Source: Micromonospora sp. C95
GTDB taxonomy: Bacteria; Actinomycetota; Actinomycetes; Mycobacteriales; Micromonosporaceae
NCBI RefSeq assembly: GCF_018070465.1
Contig: NZ_JAGPXT010000003.1
Location: 248,001-312,000 of the forward strand
DNA length: 64,000 nt
Direction of reading: 5' to 3'
A program made the translations under genes and the position numbers. Position 1 is the stretch's first letter; each line of letters starts with the position of its first letter. Shown piece by piece: positions 8,873 through 17,522 of the stretch. The notes below the pieces were generated by a model. That model was not told where the DNA came from. It saw nothing but the letters and a program-made list of their open reading frames with translations, and did not search any database.

Positions 8873-9149
8873 CCGCGCCGGGCGGCGACGGCACCATGCG
8901 CCCGCACGCGGCAATCGAACCCCGGCGGACCGTCACCATCGCGCACGACCTGACGGCGCGGAGACGGCCGTGGCCCGAGAAGGCGACCGGTCGCGCGGGG
9001 CGTCGCCCTGGAGACCAGGCAACGCCATGTCCGACCCGCTCGGCGACCTCGCCCCGGCGGCGAGGGCGGGTGACCCCGTCGGGCCGCGCGCACGGCGTGA
9101 TCGTCGAGGCACGCCGGACATCACCAGGAAGATCCGAGGAGGCGGCGCA

Positions 9150-10610
9150 ATGAGTGACCCGATGAACGTCCTGGCACCCGAGCATCGGCGGCTCCGGATC
9201 GGCGACGCCTGGCGCGACGCCGCGAGCGGAGCCACCTTCGCCGTCGAGGACCCGGCCACCGGCAGGACCATCGCCGAGGTGGCGGACGCCGGCGTCGTGG
9301 ATGGACTCGCGGCTCTGGACGCGGCGAGCACCGCAATGGGGCAGTGGGCGACGACCCCGCCGCGGCGACGGTCAGAGCTGTTGACCGCGACGTACCTGGC
9401 ATTGACCGAGCGAGCCGAGGAGATCGCCCGGCTGATAACGCTCGAGATGGGCAAGCCGCTCGCCGAGGCTCGGGCAGAGGTGGCCTACGGCGCCGAGTTC
9501 TTCCGCTGGTTCGCCGAGGAGGCGGTACGCGTCGAAGGTCGCTACAGCACCGCCCCCGCGGGCGGATACCGCATCCTCACGGTGCCGAAGCCGGTCGGCC
9601 CGTGCGTCTTCGTGACGCCCTGGAACTTTCCGCTGGCCATGGGCGCCCGCAAGATCGCTCCTGCGCTGGCCGCAGGTTGCACGACGGTCACCAAGCCGGC
9701 AGCCCAGACGCCACTGACCATGCTGGTCCTGGCCCGCATCATGGAGCAGGTCGGCGTTCCCCCGGGCGTGGTCAACGTGGTGACCACCAGGCGGGCCGGC
9801 GAGGTGGTCGCCGCGCTGCTGGCCGACGGCCGCACCCGCAAGCTGTCGTTCACCGGGTCGACCGAGGTCGGACGGGTGCTGCTACGGCAGGCTGCGGACA
9901 ACGTGCTGCGCACCTCCATGGAACTGGGCGGCAACGCGGCCTTGATCGTGTGTGCCGACGCGGACCTGGACGTCGCGGTCGACGGTGCCATGGTGGCCAA
10001 GATGCGCAACATCGGGGAGTCCTGCATCGCGGCCAACCGGATCTACGTCGAGGAGCCGGTGCGCGAGGAGTTCACCGCGCGTTTCGCCGAGCGGATGGGC
10101 GCGCTGTCGGTGGGCCATGGTCTCGACGACGGCGTGAACGTCGGAGCACTGATCGACGAGACCTCGGTAGCCAGGATCGACGAACTCGTCGTCGACGCGG
10201 TCGATCGCGGCGCCCGGGTCCTGGTGGGCGGCAAGCGTCCGGATGGGCCGGGTCACTTCTATCCGCCCACGGTCCTGGTCGACGTGCCCGACGACGCGCA
10301 GATGCTCAGGGCGGAAATCTTCGGCCCGGTCGCGCCGATCATCTCGTTCACGTCCGACGACGAGGTGCTGGCGAAGGCCAACGACACCGAGCACGGCCTG
10401 GTCGGATACGTCTTCACCCGTGACCTCCAGCGGGCGCTGCGGTTCACCGAGGGGCTGGACACGGGGATGATCGGCATCAACCGAGGGCTGATATCGGACC
10501 CGTCAGCTCCGTTCGGCGGCGTCAAACAGTCCGGGGTCGGCAAGGAGGGGTCGCACGAGGGCATCCTCGAGTACCTCGACGTCACCTACGCGGCGATCGA
10601 CCTACCATGA
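9150..10610 (+). CDS. NAD(P)-dependent aldehyde dehydrogenase, succinate-semialdehyde dehydrogenase-like
   Basis: 486 residues from ATG 9150, which has GAGGAGG eight bases upstream. Active-site elements are complete: TPWNFP (Asn about 159), FTGSTEVGR for the cofactor loop, general-base Glu in MELGG (about 258) and nucleophile Cys in GESCIAANR (about 292). The overall pattern (ITLEMGKPLAEARAE, FGGVKQSGVGKEGSHEG) resembles GabD-type enzymes that oxidise succinate semialdehyde to succinate. It follows the importer by 277 bases and precedes a hydroxyacid-type alcohol dehydrogenase, so it likely performs the second oxidation of a pathway. An in-frame upstream ATG at 9027 would add 41 residues. Confidence 0.9.
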   Translation: MSDPMNVLAPEHRRLRIGDAWRDAASGATFAVEDPATGRTIAEVADAGVVDGLAALDAASTAMGQWATTPPRRRSELLTATYLALTERAEEIARLITLEMGKPLAEARAEVAYGAEFFRWFAEEAVRVEGRYSTAPAGGYRILTVPKPVGPCVFVTPWNFPLAMGARKIAPALAAGCTTVTKPAAQTPLTMLVLARIMEQVGVPPGVVNVVTTRRAGEVVAALLADGRTRKLSFTGSTEVGRVLLRQAADNVLRTSMELGGNAALIVCADADLDVAVDGAMVAKMRNIGESCIAANRIYVEEPVREEFTARFAERMGALSVGHGLDDGVNVGALIDETSVARIDELVVDAVDRGARVLVGGKRPDGPGHFYPPTVLVDVPDDAQMLRAEIFGPVAPIISFTSDDEVLAKANDTEHGLVGYVFTRDLQRALRFTEGLDTGMIGINRGLISDPSAPFGGVKQSGVGKEGSHEGILEYLDVTYAAIDLP

Positions 10611-10773
10611 CCGGCCTACTGCCCCGGGTGCCCGCCGAAAAACCCGGCGCCCTGCGTCCACCCGATCTGACCGGGCTCCACCCGGCCGACCTCACCGACG
10701 CCGTCCCGGTCTCGCAGGTGACCCGGACGTCCGCCCAGCACATCGCCGCCGTCGTTTCGAAAGAGGCACCGAC

Positions 10774-12000
10774 ATGCTTGAGACCGTCCGCGGACCACGC
10801 CAGCTGATCGTGGGCGAAGGTGTCGCACAGAACATCCCACGAGTGGTGGCCGAGAGCGGCTCGCGCGTCCTCATCGTGACCGACCAGGTTCTCCTGCGCC
10901 AGCCGGGCGTGGCCGAGATCGTGGCCGCCGTGCGGGAGAAGGTCGGTGTCGTCGAGGTGTTCGCCGACGCGGCTCCAGACGTGCCACTCACCGATGTCGC
11001 CCTGGCCGTCTCGGCCGCCGCCGAGGTGGACGCCGACGTGATCCTCGCCATCGGCGGTGGCACGGTGATCGACCTTGCCAAGATCGTCGGAGTCATCCGG
11101 CGCCACGGTGGAACGCCGCGCGACTTCTACGGCGAGTCGAAGGTGCCGGGGCCGACGTTTCCTCTCGTCGCGGTCCCGACGACGTCGGGCACCGGCTCCG
11201 AACTCACCCCCGTCTCGGTGTTGACCGACCCGGACCGCGAGCTGAAGGTGGGCATCTCCAGCGTCCACATCGTGCCCGACTTCGCGATCGTCGACCCCGA
11301 ACTCACGTACACCTGCCCGGCGACCGTCACCGCCCACTCCGGCATCGACGCGTTCTGTCACGCGGTGGAGAGCTACACCGCGCGACCCCGGGCCCACGGG
11401 CCGCGCGACCCGGTGGAGCAGGTGTTCCTCGGCCGCAACCCGATCACCGACCACTACGCGCTCCTGGCGGCGGAGCGGATCGCCCGTAGCCTGCGTCGTG
11501 CGGTCCGGGACGGCGGTGACACCGACGCGCGCGCGGACATGTCCTACGGGTCCATGCTCGCCGGGCTCGCCTTCTCCCACGCGGGCAACGCGGCTCCGCA
11601 CGCGCTCCAGTACCCCATCGGCGCAGCCACGCACACGCCGCACGGCCTGGGCGTCGGGTTGCTACTGCCCTATGCACTGGACGCGGCCAGGGACGCCATC
11701 GCCGACCGGTTGGCCATCCTCGCCGGGGTGTGCGGGCTCGACGTGACCGACGCCTCCGACGCCGAGGCCGCAGGCGCGTTCCTCACCTGGCTCGACGGAC
11801 TCCTTGCCGACATCGGCATCCCGCCCACCTTGGCGGACATCGGCGTGGCCCGCACCGACCTCCCGCGCTTCGCGGAGATGGCCAGTGGCGTCACCCGCCT
11901 GATCCAGAACCATCCGGGCCCGACCGACACCGCCAGCCTGACCGCCATCCTCGAAGCGGCCTGGACGGGGGATAGGACCCGACACGTCCTGAGACAGTGA
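10774..12000 (+). CDS. iron-containing alcohol dehydrogenase, hydroxyacid-oxoacid transhydrogenase type
   Basis: 408 residues with AAGAGG upstream of the ATG. The N-terminal nucleotide-binding half contains AIGGGTVIDLAK and PTTSGTGSELTP. Metal ligands are in SGIDAFCHAVESY and in PHALQYPIGAATHTPHGLG. An extra loop between the halves (RPRAHGP to NPITDHYAL) is the hallmark I associate with the ADHFE1/HOT branch, which oxidises 4-hydroxybutyrate to succinate semialdehyde. Next to a succinate-semialdehyde-dehydrogenase-like gene this suggests a two-step 4-hydroxybutyrate route; the substrate remains an inference. Confidence 0.85.
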   Translation: MLETVRGPRQLIVGEGVAQNIPRVVAESGSRVLIVTDQVLLRQPGVAEIVAAVREKVGVVEVFADAAPDVPLTDVALAVSAAAEVDADVILAIGGGTVIDLAKIVGVIRRHGGTPRDFYGESKVPGPTFPLVAVPTTSGTGSELTPVSVLTDPDRELKVGISSVHIVPDFAIVDPELTYTCPATVTAHSGIDAFCHAVESYTARPRAHGPRDPVEQVFLGRNPITDHYALLAAERIARSLRRAVRDGGDTDARADMSYGSMLAGLAFSHAGNAAPHALQYPIGAATHTPHGLGVGLLLPYALDAARDAIADRLAILAGVCGLDVTDASDAEAAGAFLTWLDGLLADIGIPPTLADIGVARTDLPRFAEMASGVTRLIQNHPGPTDTASLTAILEAAWTGDRTRHVLRQ

Positions 12001-12028
12001 CCGAACCCTCACATGACTCCGAGTCTCC

Positions 12029-12085
12029 CCGGTCAGCCAGACCGGTTGCGTGTAGCGACACGATCGGCCATCATCTAGCGATGAT
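12029..12085. terminator. two short hairpins after the dehydrogenase operon
   Basis: CCGGTC-AGCCA-GACCGG (12029-12045) and ATCATC-TAGC-GATGAT (12070-12085) are perfect 6-bp stems in the gap after the dehydrogenase stop. Neither has a T-run, so they are weak terminator candidates. Confidence 0.35.
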
Positions 12086-12118
12086 CTCCAACCGGAAGGG
12101 CGGCCACGCCCTGGCGCG

Positions 12119-12973
12119 TTGACCGCGCCCACGCGGCACGACGAGGCCGCGACCCTCTCCCCGGACTCCCGCGAACTGTGGCGGCAGGCCGAAGTGATCC
12201 GGCAGGAGTGGCTGGGGTACGCCCTCTCCACCGAACCCGCCGACCGAGCCACCACGCAACAGTGCCTCACGGCGATCTACGCCCGGGCCGGCCGCCGCGA
12301 GCCCCGGTTCGCCTGGGTGGACTCCCCCGCCGCGGCCCTGCCGCTGATCCAGCGACTGCCCACCCTCGACCAGCTCCTCCAGTGGGTCCGTGACCCCGCC
12401 CCGGCCGGCCCACCGGCCCCGGCCAGCGACATCGCGACCGTGGCGTCCCGGCTGAGGGCAGCGCTCAGCGACGGCGTCCGGCACACCGACCCCGAACTGT
12501 CTCCCGTCCGACGAGGCAGAGCACGCGAACCTTGGCCGGAGCTGCCACCGCCGGATGCCCTCGACCGGCAGGTGCCACTCGGCGTCGTGCTGCACCGAGG
12601 CGTCCGCAACGCCCTGCACCGCAGCCTGATCCCCGGCTTCACGCAACCGGTCCGCGCGGGGCTGCCCGGCGGCGACCGGCAGACCCCGGTCTGCTGGTAC
12701 GGCCAGCAGGACGCATTCTGGGTCGGCTACTACGACACGCTGCACCGGCTCGGGCTGGCCGCGTACCCCGCCGAGGCGAGCGACCACCTGCGGACCTGGA
12801 CCGACCTGACACGATCCGGCGGCTGGTGGTGGCCCGGCTCGACCGTCTGCGTCGTGGTGGAGCGGCCGGCAATGATCCGCACCGAACCCGTGCCCGGCTC
12901 GTGGTACGACGAGGTCCGGCTCCGGCCGGACGGTGTCCGGTACCGCGACGGCTGGCGACCGCCGCCGTGCTGA
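12119..12973 (+). CDS. DUF6745-like protein of unknown function
   Basis: 284 residues from a TTG; the start is uncertain because no strong ribosome-binding site is visible. The C-terminal quarter carries SGGWWWPGSTVCVVVERP followed by a DG-rich strand (RLRPDGVRYRDGW). This is the conserved core of the DUF6745 family found in actinomycete and planctomycete proteins. The N-terminal 100 residues are helical with no clear domain, and there is no signal peptide. The function of the family is not established. The gene stands alone between the importer operon and a membrane-protein gene. Confidence 0.65.
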   Translation: MTAPTRHDEAATLSPDSRELWRQAEVIRQEWLGYALSTEPADRATTQQCLTAIYARAGRREPRFAWVDSPAAALPLIQRLPTLDQLLQWVRDPAPAGPPAPASDIATVASRLRAALSDGVRHTDPELSPVRRGRAREPWPELPPPDALDRQVPLGVVLHRGVRNALHRSLIPGFTQPVRAGLPGGDRQTPVCWYGQQDAFWVGYYDTLHRLGLAAYPAEASDHLRTWTDLTRSGGWWWPGSTVCVVVERPAMIRTEPVPGSWYDEVRLRPDGVRYRDGWRPPPC

Positions 12974-13181
12974 CCGACCACTGAACACCGACACGAGGAC
13001 GAGGCAGGCTTGGCGGGCGGCCGTTGCGGCAGCCAACGGCGCCGGAAGGCCGGAGGGCCGGGAACCACGCACCGGTCGCCGCCCGCCAAGCCGCTCACGT
13101 CCGCCATCGTCGTTCGATCTCGGCCCGGGCGCCGGTGACCAGGGCAGGTCCAGTGTCGAACGATGTCAGTACCCTGCGGGC

Positions 13182-13748
13182 ATGGGTTGGTTAGCCCGCA
13201 GCGGCTTCAGGAGCCAAACGGTGCATGGTCTCCCGGCCGTCGCCTACGGCGGCTTGGTGCTCGTCTTCGGGGCGGTCCTCATGGTCATGGGGGCCGAGCG
13301 AAGCTACGCGTACGTCGCCGGGGTGCCAGGGCAGGTCATGGCCAGTGACTGCCACTTCGAGTCGGGCAGCAAGCGGGACGGCTGGGCGTGTTCGGGTCCC
13401 TTCACCGCAGACGACGGCAGCGTCCGCATCGACCGGGTACACATCCGCCCCTTGCTCTACGAACGGCCCGACGGCGCGATCGATGCCAAGGTGGCGGGCC
13501 CGAACGCCACCTCCGCCTGGGAGCCGGACCCCTGGTTGCTGCTGCCAGCCGGCGGAGGTCTGGTCCTTTTCATACTCAGCGTTCTCGGTCTGTGGCCGAC
13601 GCTGCGCCCCGACCAGGACGGTCCGGACGTTGCGGAGGACGCCGAACTGGCGGAGGTGCGACGGCAACTCGCCGCACGACGCGCCGAGCTCGCGCGGCTA
13701 CGCGAGGAAATCTTCTCCGACTCGCCGCCGGAACCGCCCCGGCGATGA
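13182..13748 (+). CDS. two-helix membrane protein with cytoplasmic coiled coil (unknown)
   Basis: 188 residues from ATG 13182. One membrane segment (AVAYGGLVLVFGAVLMVMGA) is at about 20-40. An extracytoplasmic domain of about 70 residues follows with two Cys (SDCHFES and WACSGP) that could form a disulfide. A second membrane segment (LLLPAGGGLVLFILSVLGL) leads to a charged heptad-like tail (AELAEVRRQLAARRAELARL). I do not recognise the family; the layout resembles small DUF3592-type membrane proteins. It ends 73 bases before a convergent HxlR gene. Confidence 0.7.
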   Translation: MGWLARSGFRSQTVHGLPAVAYGGLVLVFGAVLMVMGAERSYAYVAGVPGQVMASDCHFESGSKRDGWACSGPFTADDGSVRIDRVHIRPLLYERPDGAIDAKVAGPNATSAWEPDPWLLLPAGGGLVLFILSVLGLWPTLRPDQDGPDVAEDAELAEVRRQLAARRAELARLREEIFSDSPPEPPRR

Positions 13749-13821
13749 ATCCGTTAGCGCCAGTTGCACGGCTCGCGGAGATCCGGATGTCATTCGTCGA
13801 AACCGGCGGCACAGCAACTGA

Positions 13822-14154
13822 TCAGACGGGATTGTTCTCCGTCGCCCAGGCACAGATGGCGGCGAGTGGTTCCTGCAGGGTCTTGCCGAGAGCGGTCAAC
13901 GCGTACTCGACGTGCTGCGGCGGTGCTTCCCTGAGCACCCGTCGCTGCACCAGCCCGTCACGCTCCATCTCGCGAAGTGTTTCGGTCAGGACCTTCTGAG
14001 TGATCCCCGCGACGCGGCGACGCAGCTCGGCGTGCCGCTGGGGACCGGCGAGCAGCGCGTAGATGATCAGAATCCGCCACTTCGAGGCGAGCCGCTCGAT
14101 CGCCTGCCGTGTCGTGCAGCCCTCTTCGAGCACGTCCGGAACCACCAGCGACAT
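13822..14154 (-). CDS. HxlR-family transcriptional regulator
   Basis: 110 residues from ATG 14154. A Cys near the N-terminus (EEGCTTRQAIERLASKWRI) is followed by the winged helix (HAELRRRVAGITQKVLTETL, then EREMERDGLVQRRV-like wing and PPQHVEYALTALGKTL), the standard HxlR layout. HxlR proteins often sense aldehydes, quinones or thiol-reactive compounds through such a Cys. It is divergent from a coupled small frame plus hydrolase, with an inverted repeat between them, so autorepression and control of that hydrolase are likely. Confidence 0.9.
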   Translation of the reverse strand: MSLVVPDVLEEGCTTRQAIERLASKWRILIIYALLAGPQRHAELRRRVAGITQKVLTETLREMERDGLVQRRVLREAPPQHVEYALTALGKTLQEPLAAICAWATENNPV

Positions 14155-14198
14155 GAGCACCCCCGAGGATCGGACAGCGCCACTCGCGAAGGTCGAAG

Positions 14199-14214
14199 GG
14201 CACCACAAGGTGCC
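14199..14214. promoter_or_regulatory. inverted repeat, candidate HxlR operator
   Basis: GGCACC-ACAA-GGTGCC is a perfect 6-bp inverted repeat in the 129-base divergent gap between the HxlR gene and the hydrolase operon, with near-symmetric AAG and CTT flanks. Its position suggests the regulator's binding site. Confidence 0.45.
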
Positions 14215-14283
14215 TTCTGTTCGACGAGCACCGCGCGACCTAGCGTCGAGTCAACAGTAGACGCCGAAGGGAACATCGCCGCC

Positions 14284-14370
14284 ATGTCCGAGTACCGCAT
14301 CCACACCTACACCGCCGCCGAGGTGACCGGTGGCGCCGGCACGGCGCCGACCGAGGCGGTGGCAGTGTGA
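14284..14370 (+). CDS. 28-residue peptide coupled to the following hydrolase
   Basis: ATG at 14284 with GAAGGG about 12 bases upstream. The peptide starts MSEYRIHTYTAAEVTG and ends PTEAVAV, and its TGA overlaps the hydrolase GTG (GTGA at 14367-14370). There are no membrane features. The four-base overlap suggests it is translated and used to couple initiation of the hydrolase, or that it is the stump of a deleted first gene. No family is recognised. Confidence 0.45.
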   Translation: MSEYRIHTYTAAEVTGGAGTAPTEAVAV

Positions 14371-15272
14371 ACATCGAGCGTGTCAGCTTCACCGCCGACG
14401 GTCTCACGCTGGTCGGCAACCTCGCCGTGGCCGCCGACGGCGCGCCTGCTGTCGTGCTGACCGGTCCGTTCACCGGCGTCAAGGAACAAGTCGTCGGCAC
14501 GTACGCCGCTCGGCTGCACGAGCACGGTCTGACCACACTCGCCTTCGACCACCGCGGCTTCGGCGAGAGCGGCGGACGCCGCGCCCACGAGGACAGCCAG
14601 GGCAAGCTCGCCGACCTGCGGGCAGCGGTGAGCCTGCTCGCCGCGCACCCAGCCGTGGACGCCGCCCGGGTGGCCGCCGTCGGGATCTGTCTCGGTGGCG
14701 GGTACGCGGTCCGCGCGGCCGCCACCGACCCGAGAATCCGCGCGGTCGTGGGCATCGCCGGTGGTTACAACAGCCCCGTCCGCTTCAGCGCAGGCGATCC
14801 CGAGGGATACCGTCGGGCGCTGGGCTCCTTCCTGGAGCGCTACGACGAGGAGTTGCCGGCGGTCGCGGCCGACGGGGCACTCGCGGCGATGGGCGGCGAC
14901 GAGCCGTTCGCCTACTACGGCACCGCGCGGTCGACGGCGGCGCGCTGGGAGAACCGGGTCACCTACGGCTCGCTACACGCTCTCATGACCTTCGACGCGC
15001 TTGGCGCGGCGCCGTTGCTCTCCGCCACCCCGCTGCTTGTCGTACACGGCCGGGCCGACGCCTACTGCGCACCAGAACTCGCCGAGGCGCTGCACACCGA
15101 CGCGACCGGACCGAAGGAGATCCGCTGGCTCGACGCCAAGCAGCACATCGACCTCTACGACGTGGAGCCGTACGTCCGGCAGGCCGCTGACGCCACCGCG
15201 GCCTTCCTGCACCGGCACCTCGGCGGCGCTACCGCGGTGCCTACCGATCCCAGTTCCGCCGCGACGGCCTGA
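14367..15272 (+). CDS. alpha/beta-hydrolase, dienelactone-hydrolase/DUF1100-like
   Basis: 301 residues from GTG 14367. AVVLTGPFTGVKEQ carries the oxyanion loop, FDHRGFGESGG follows, the elbow is GICLGGGYA, and the acid and His are probably in VHGRADAYC and the KQHIDLYD segment. The usual nucleophile elbow is G-X-[SC]-X-G; here it is G-I-C-L-G, so the nucleophile would be Cys, as in dienelactone hydrolases. The gene is downstream of and coupled to a 28-residue frame and lies opposite the HxlR gene. A detoxification role fits an HxlR target, but the substrate is unknown. Confidence 0.85.
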   Translation: MNIERVSFTADGLTLVGNLAVAADGAPAVVLTGPFTGVKEQVVGTYAARLHEHGLTTLAFDHRGFGESGGRRAHEDSQGKLADLRAAVSLLAAHPAVDAARVAAVGICLGGGYAVRAAATDPRIRAVVGIAGGYNSPVRFSAGDPEGYRRALGSFLERYDEELPAVAADGALAAMGGDEPFAYYGTARSTAARWENRVTYGSLHALMTFDALGAAPLLSATPLLVVHGRADAYCAPELAEALHTDATGPKEIRWLDAKQHIDLYDVEPYVRQAADATAAFLHRHLGGATAVPTDPSSAATA

Positions 15273-15406
15273 TCGCGGTGACAACCGGAACCCGGGCCGG
15301 CTCGGCGGACGCTGCGACCCACCCACCGGATGCCCGCCCACGCAGCGGTGCACGGCCCCAGGGCGGTACGCGGCGGTGCCGCCGAACGGCCGGTGGCCGT
15401 CGCAGG

Positions 15407-16312
15407 TCAGAGGTAGCTGACGCCGGTCAGAGCCTCGGCCGCCGCCCACAGCCGCTTACCGACGGCCGGGTCGGTGGCCTCCGGGCTCAGCCGGGCCTCG
15501 GTGACCCTGCCCCGCGTCTCCCAGAGTCCGGATGGTCCGAAGAACTGGCCGCCGCGTACACCGGGCTCGGTCGCGGCGCGCAACTGTGGCAGTGCGCCCT
15601 GCTCCACCGGCTGGGTCGCCAACAGCCCGGCCCAGGCGATCAGTCGCCCGAACCGGCCGCGGTGCTCCCAGGCACGCGGAGTCAGGTTGGTGCGGGTGAG
15701 ACCGGGGTGGGCCAGCACGCTGACGATCGGCGCTCCGGCGGCCCGCAGGCGCCGGTCCAGTTCGATACCGAAGATCGTGGTGGCGAGCTTGGACCGGCCG
15801 TAGGCGGTGGCTGCCCGGTAGTCGCGCTCGAACATCAGGTCAGCGACGTCCAGGTGCGCGCTCTTGTGAGTGATCGAGCTGAGGCTGACCACGCGGGCTT
15901 CCCGCGCCGCGGCCAGGTTCCCGAGCAGCAGGCCGGTGAGCGCGAAGTGGCCCAGCATGTTGGTGGCGAGGTGCAGTTCGAATCCGTCGGCGGAGGTGCG
16001 GCGCGGGCCGAGCAGTACCACACCGGCATTGTTGACCAGCAGGTCGATCGCCGGGTGATCGGCGGCCAGCTTCGCCGCGAAGGCCCGCACGGAGGCGAGG
16101 GAGGCCAGGTCCATCTCGCGTACCTCGACGTCGCCGCCGATCCGGCGGGCGGCCTCCTCGCCGGCGGGGGTATGGCGGACGGCGAGCACGACGTGGGCGC
16201 CGTGTCGGGCCAGTTCGGTGGCGGTGACCAGGCCGAGGCCCGAGTTCGCGCCGGTCACCACGGCGACCCGCCCGCGCTGGTCGGGCATCCGGTCGGCGGT
16301 CCATCCGGTCAT
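15407..16312 (-). CDS. short-chain dehydrogenase/reductase, retinol-dehydrogenase-like
   Basis: 301 residues with CAGGAGC upstream of the ATG. The nucleotide-binding TGANSGLG is at about 20-27, NNAG near 95, the active Ser in SLSSITHK, and the catalytic Tyr and Lys in AYGRSKLA. The length of about 300 and the NMLGHFALT and VLAHPGLTRTNL motifs place it with the WWOX/RDH-like atypical SDRs. It is divergent from an XRE regulator, the common arrangement for this SDR/regulator pair in actinomycetes, so the regulator probably controls it. The substrate is unknown. Confidence 0.88.
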   Translation of the reverse strand: MTGWTADRMPDQRGRVAVVTGANSGLGLVTATELARHGAHVVLAVRHTPAGEEAARRIGGDVEVREMDLASLASVRAFAAKLAADHPAIDLLVNNAGVVLLGPRRTSADGFELHLATNMLGHFALTGLLLGNLAAAREARVVSLSSITHKSAHLDVADLMFERDYRAATAYGRSKLATTIFGIELDRRLRAAGAPIVSVLAHPGLTRTNLTPRAWEHRGRFGRLIAWAGLLATQPVEQGALPQLRAATEPGVRGGQFFGPSGLWETRGRVTEARLSPEATDPAVGKRLWAAAEALTGVSYL

Positions 16313-16392
16313 CTGCTGCTCCTGAGGTGTCGGTGCGCCGGGGCCACCGACGTTAGGAGCGATCCGGACCGGTTCGGTCGTTCCCGGTTGCC

Positions 16393-16409
16393 TAGGTCTG
16401 CGTGACCTA
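16393..16409. promoter_or_regulatory. inverted repeat, candidate operator for the XRE regulator
   Basis: TAGGTC-TGCGT-GACCTA is a perfect 6-bp inverted repeat in the 131-base gap between the divergent SDR and XRE genes, 35 bases ahead of the XRE start. Confidence 0.4.
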
Positions 16410-16443
16410 CCTTCGGCGGTCCGGGCCGCGGCACACTTGCGGC

Positions 16444-17346
16444 ATGAACGGTCCTCATCCGTACGCTCGGGAGCTCGGCGACTTCCTACGCGCCCGGCGT
16501 GGCCGGCTGCGTCCTCGCGACGTCGGCCTGGAGCCGGGCGACCGGCGCAAGGTCACCGGGCTGCGGCGCGAGGAGTTGGCCCTGCTGGCCGGGCTGAGCA
16601 CCGACTACTACCAGCGGATCGAGCAGGGCCGGGAGGTACGCCCGTCCGACGACGTCCTGGACGCGCTTGCCGGCGCGCTCGGCCTCGACGACAAGGAAAG
16701 CCGGCACCTGTTCACCTTGGCCCGCGCCGCCCGCCGACCCACGCCCGCCCGCGTGAACCGCGATCCGGAGCGGGTCCCGGAAAGCACCCGGCGCCTGCTG
16801 CGGGTGATGGACACCCCTGCGGTCATCCTCGGCCGGCATCTCGACCTGCTCGACTGGAACCCGATGGCCCAGGCACTGCTCGGCGACCCGGACACCTACC
16901 CGAGCGACCGGCTCAACATGCTCCTGCTGCTGTTCGACGACACGCTGACCGGCCAGCGGAGCTGCCCGGACTGGGAGCAGCAGGCTCTGGACTACATCGG
17001 CATGATGCGCGCCGCCGTCGCCACCGACCCCACCCACCCACGCGCCACCGCGATCGTCGGTGAACTGAGCATCCGCAGCGCCCACTTCCGGCGGTTGTGG
17101 GCCCAGCACGACGTACGCGAGTCGGTGAGCGGCACCAAGACCTTCCGGATTCCCGAGGTGGGCGACATCGTCCTGGACTGGGACACCTATCCCCTACCGG
17201 GAAACCCCGGCCCCATCATGCTCGTCTTCACCGCCGAGCCGGGCAGCGCCGACGCGGACCGGCTACAACTCCTGGCGTCATTGCACGCGACCCGAGCAGA
17301 ACAGGGCGGGCCGGCGGGCCGACCCAGGCGTACGACCATCGGGTAG
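16444..17346 (+). CDS. XRE-family regulator with MmyB-like ligand-binding domain
   Basis: 300 residues from ATG 16444. The helix-turn-helix spans about residues 30-75 (KVTGLRREELALLAGLSTDY, then IEQGREVRPSDDVLDALA). The rest (about 110-275) matches the MmyB-type PAS-like domain with LLDWNPMAQALLGD and FRRLWAQHDVRE. This family commonly represses an adjacent SDR or oxidoreductase gene and binds a small lipophilic ligand. The divergent SDR gene with an inverted repeat between them fits that role. Confidence 0.92.
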   Translation: MNGPHPYARELGDFLRARRGRLRPRDVGLEPGDRRKVTGLRREELALLAGLSTDYYQRIEQGREVRPSDDVLDALAGALGLDDKESRHLFTLARAARRPTPARVNRDPERVPESTRRLLRVMDTPAVILGRHLDLLDWNPMAQALLGDPDTYPSDRLNMLLLLFDDTLTGQRSCPDWEQQALDYIGMMRAAVATDPTHPRATAIVGELSIRSAHFRRLWAQHDVRESVSGTKTFRIPEVGDIVLDWDTYPLPGNPGPIMLVFTAEPGSADADRLQLLASLHATRAEQGGPAGRPRRTTIG

Positions 17347-17522
17347 CGGGTGACCGGACGCGCCGCTAACCGTCGACATCGCCCTCGGCGCAGGCCCCGG
17401 ACACCTCGCCCGCCAGAAGACTGACGGCCGCCGGTCACGGCGCATCAACCGGATCTGCGCCGTCGCGCCCGTCGCGCTCGGACTACTACGACTGGCCGCC
17501 GGCTGACCCCTTCGGCGTGGCC

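Noticed and set aside
10607-10807. A 66-codon frame coupled (ATGA) to the aldehyde dehydrogenase stop
   Set aside because: It overlaps the start of the iron dehydrogenase, whose own ribosome-binding site lies inside it; the peptide has no recognisable features. Coupling by chance is likely.
17370-17513. A short frame ending RICAVAPVALGLLRLAAG that looks a little like a protein tail
   Set aside because: It has no start, no partner region and no clear family; it may be a gene remnant but cannot be supported.
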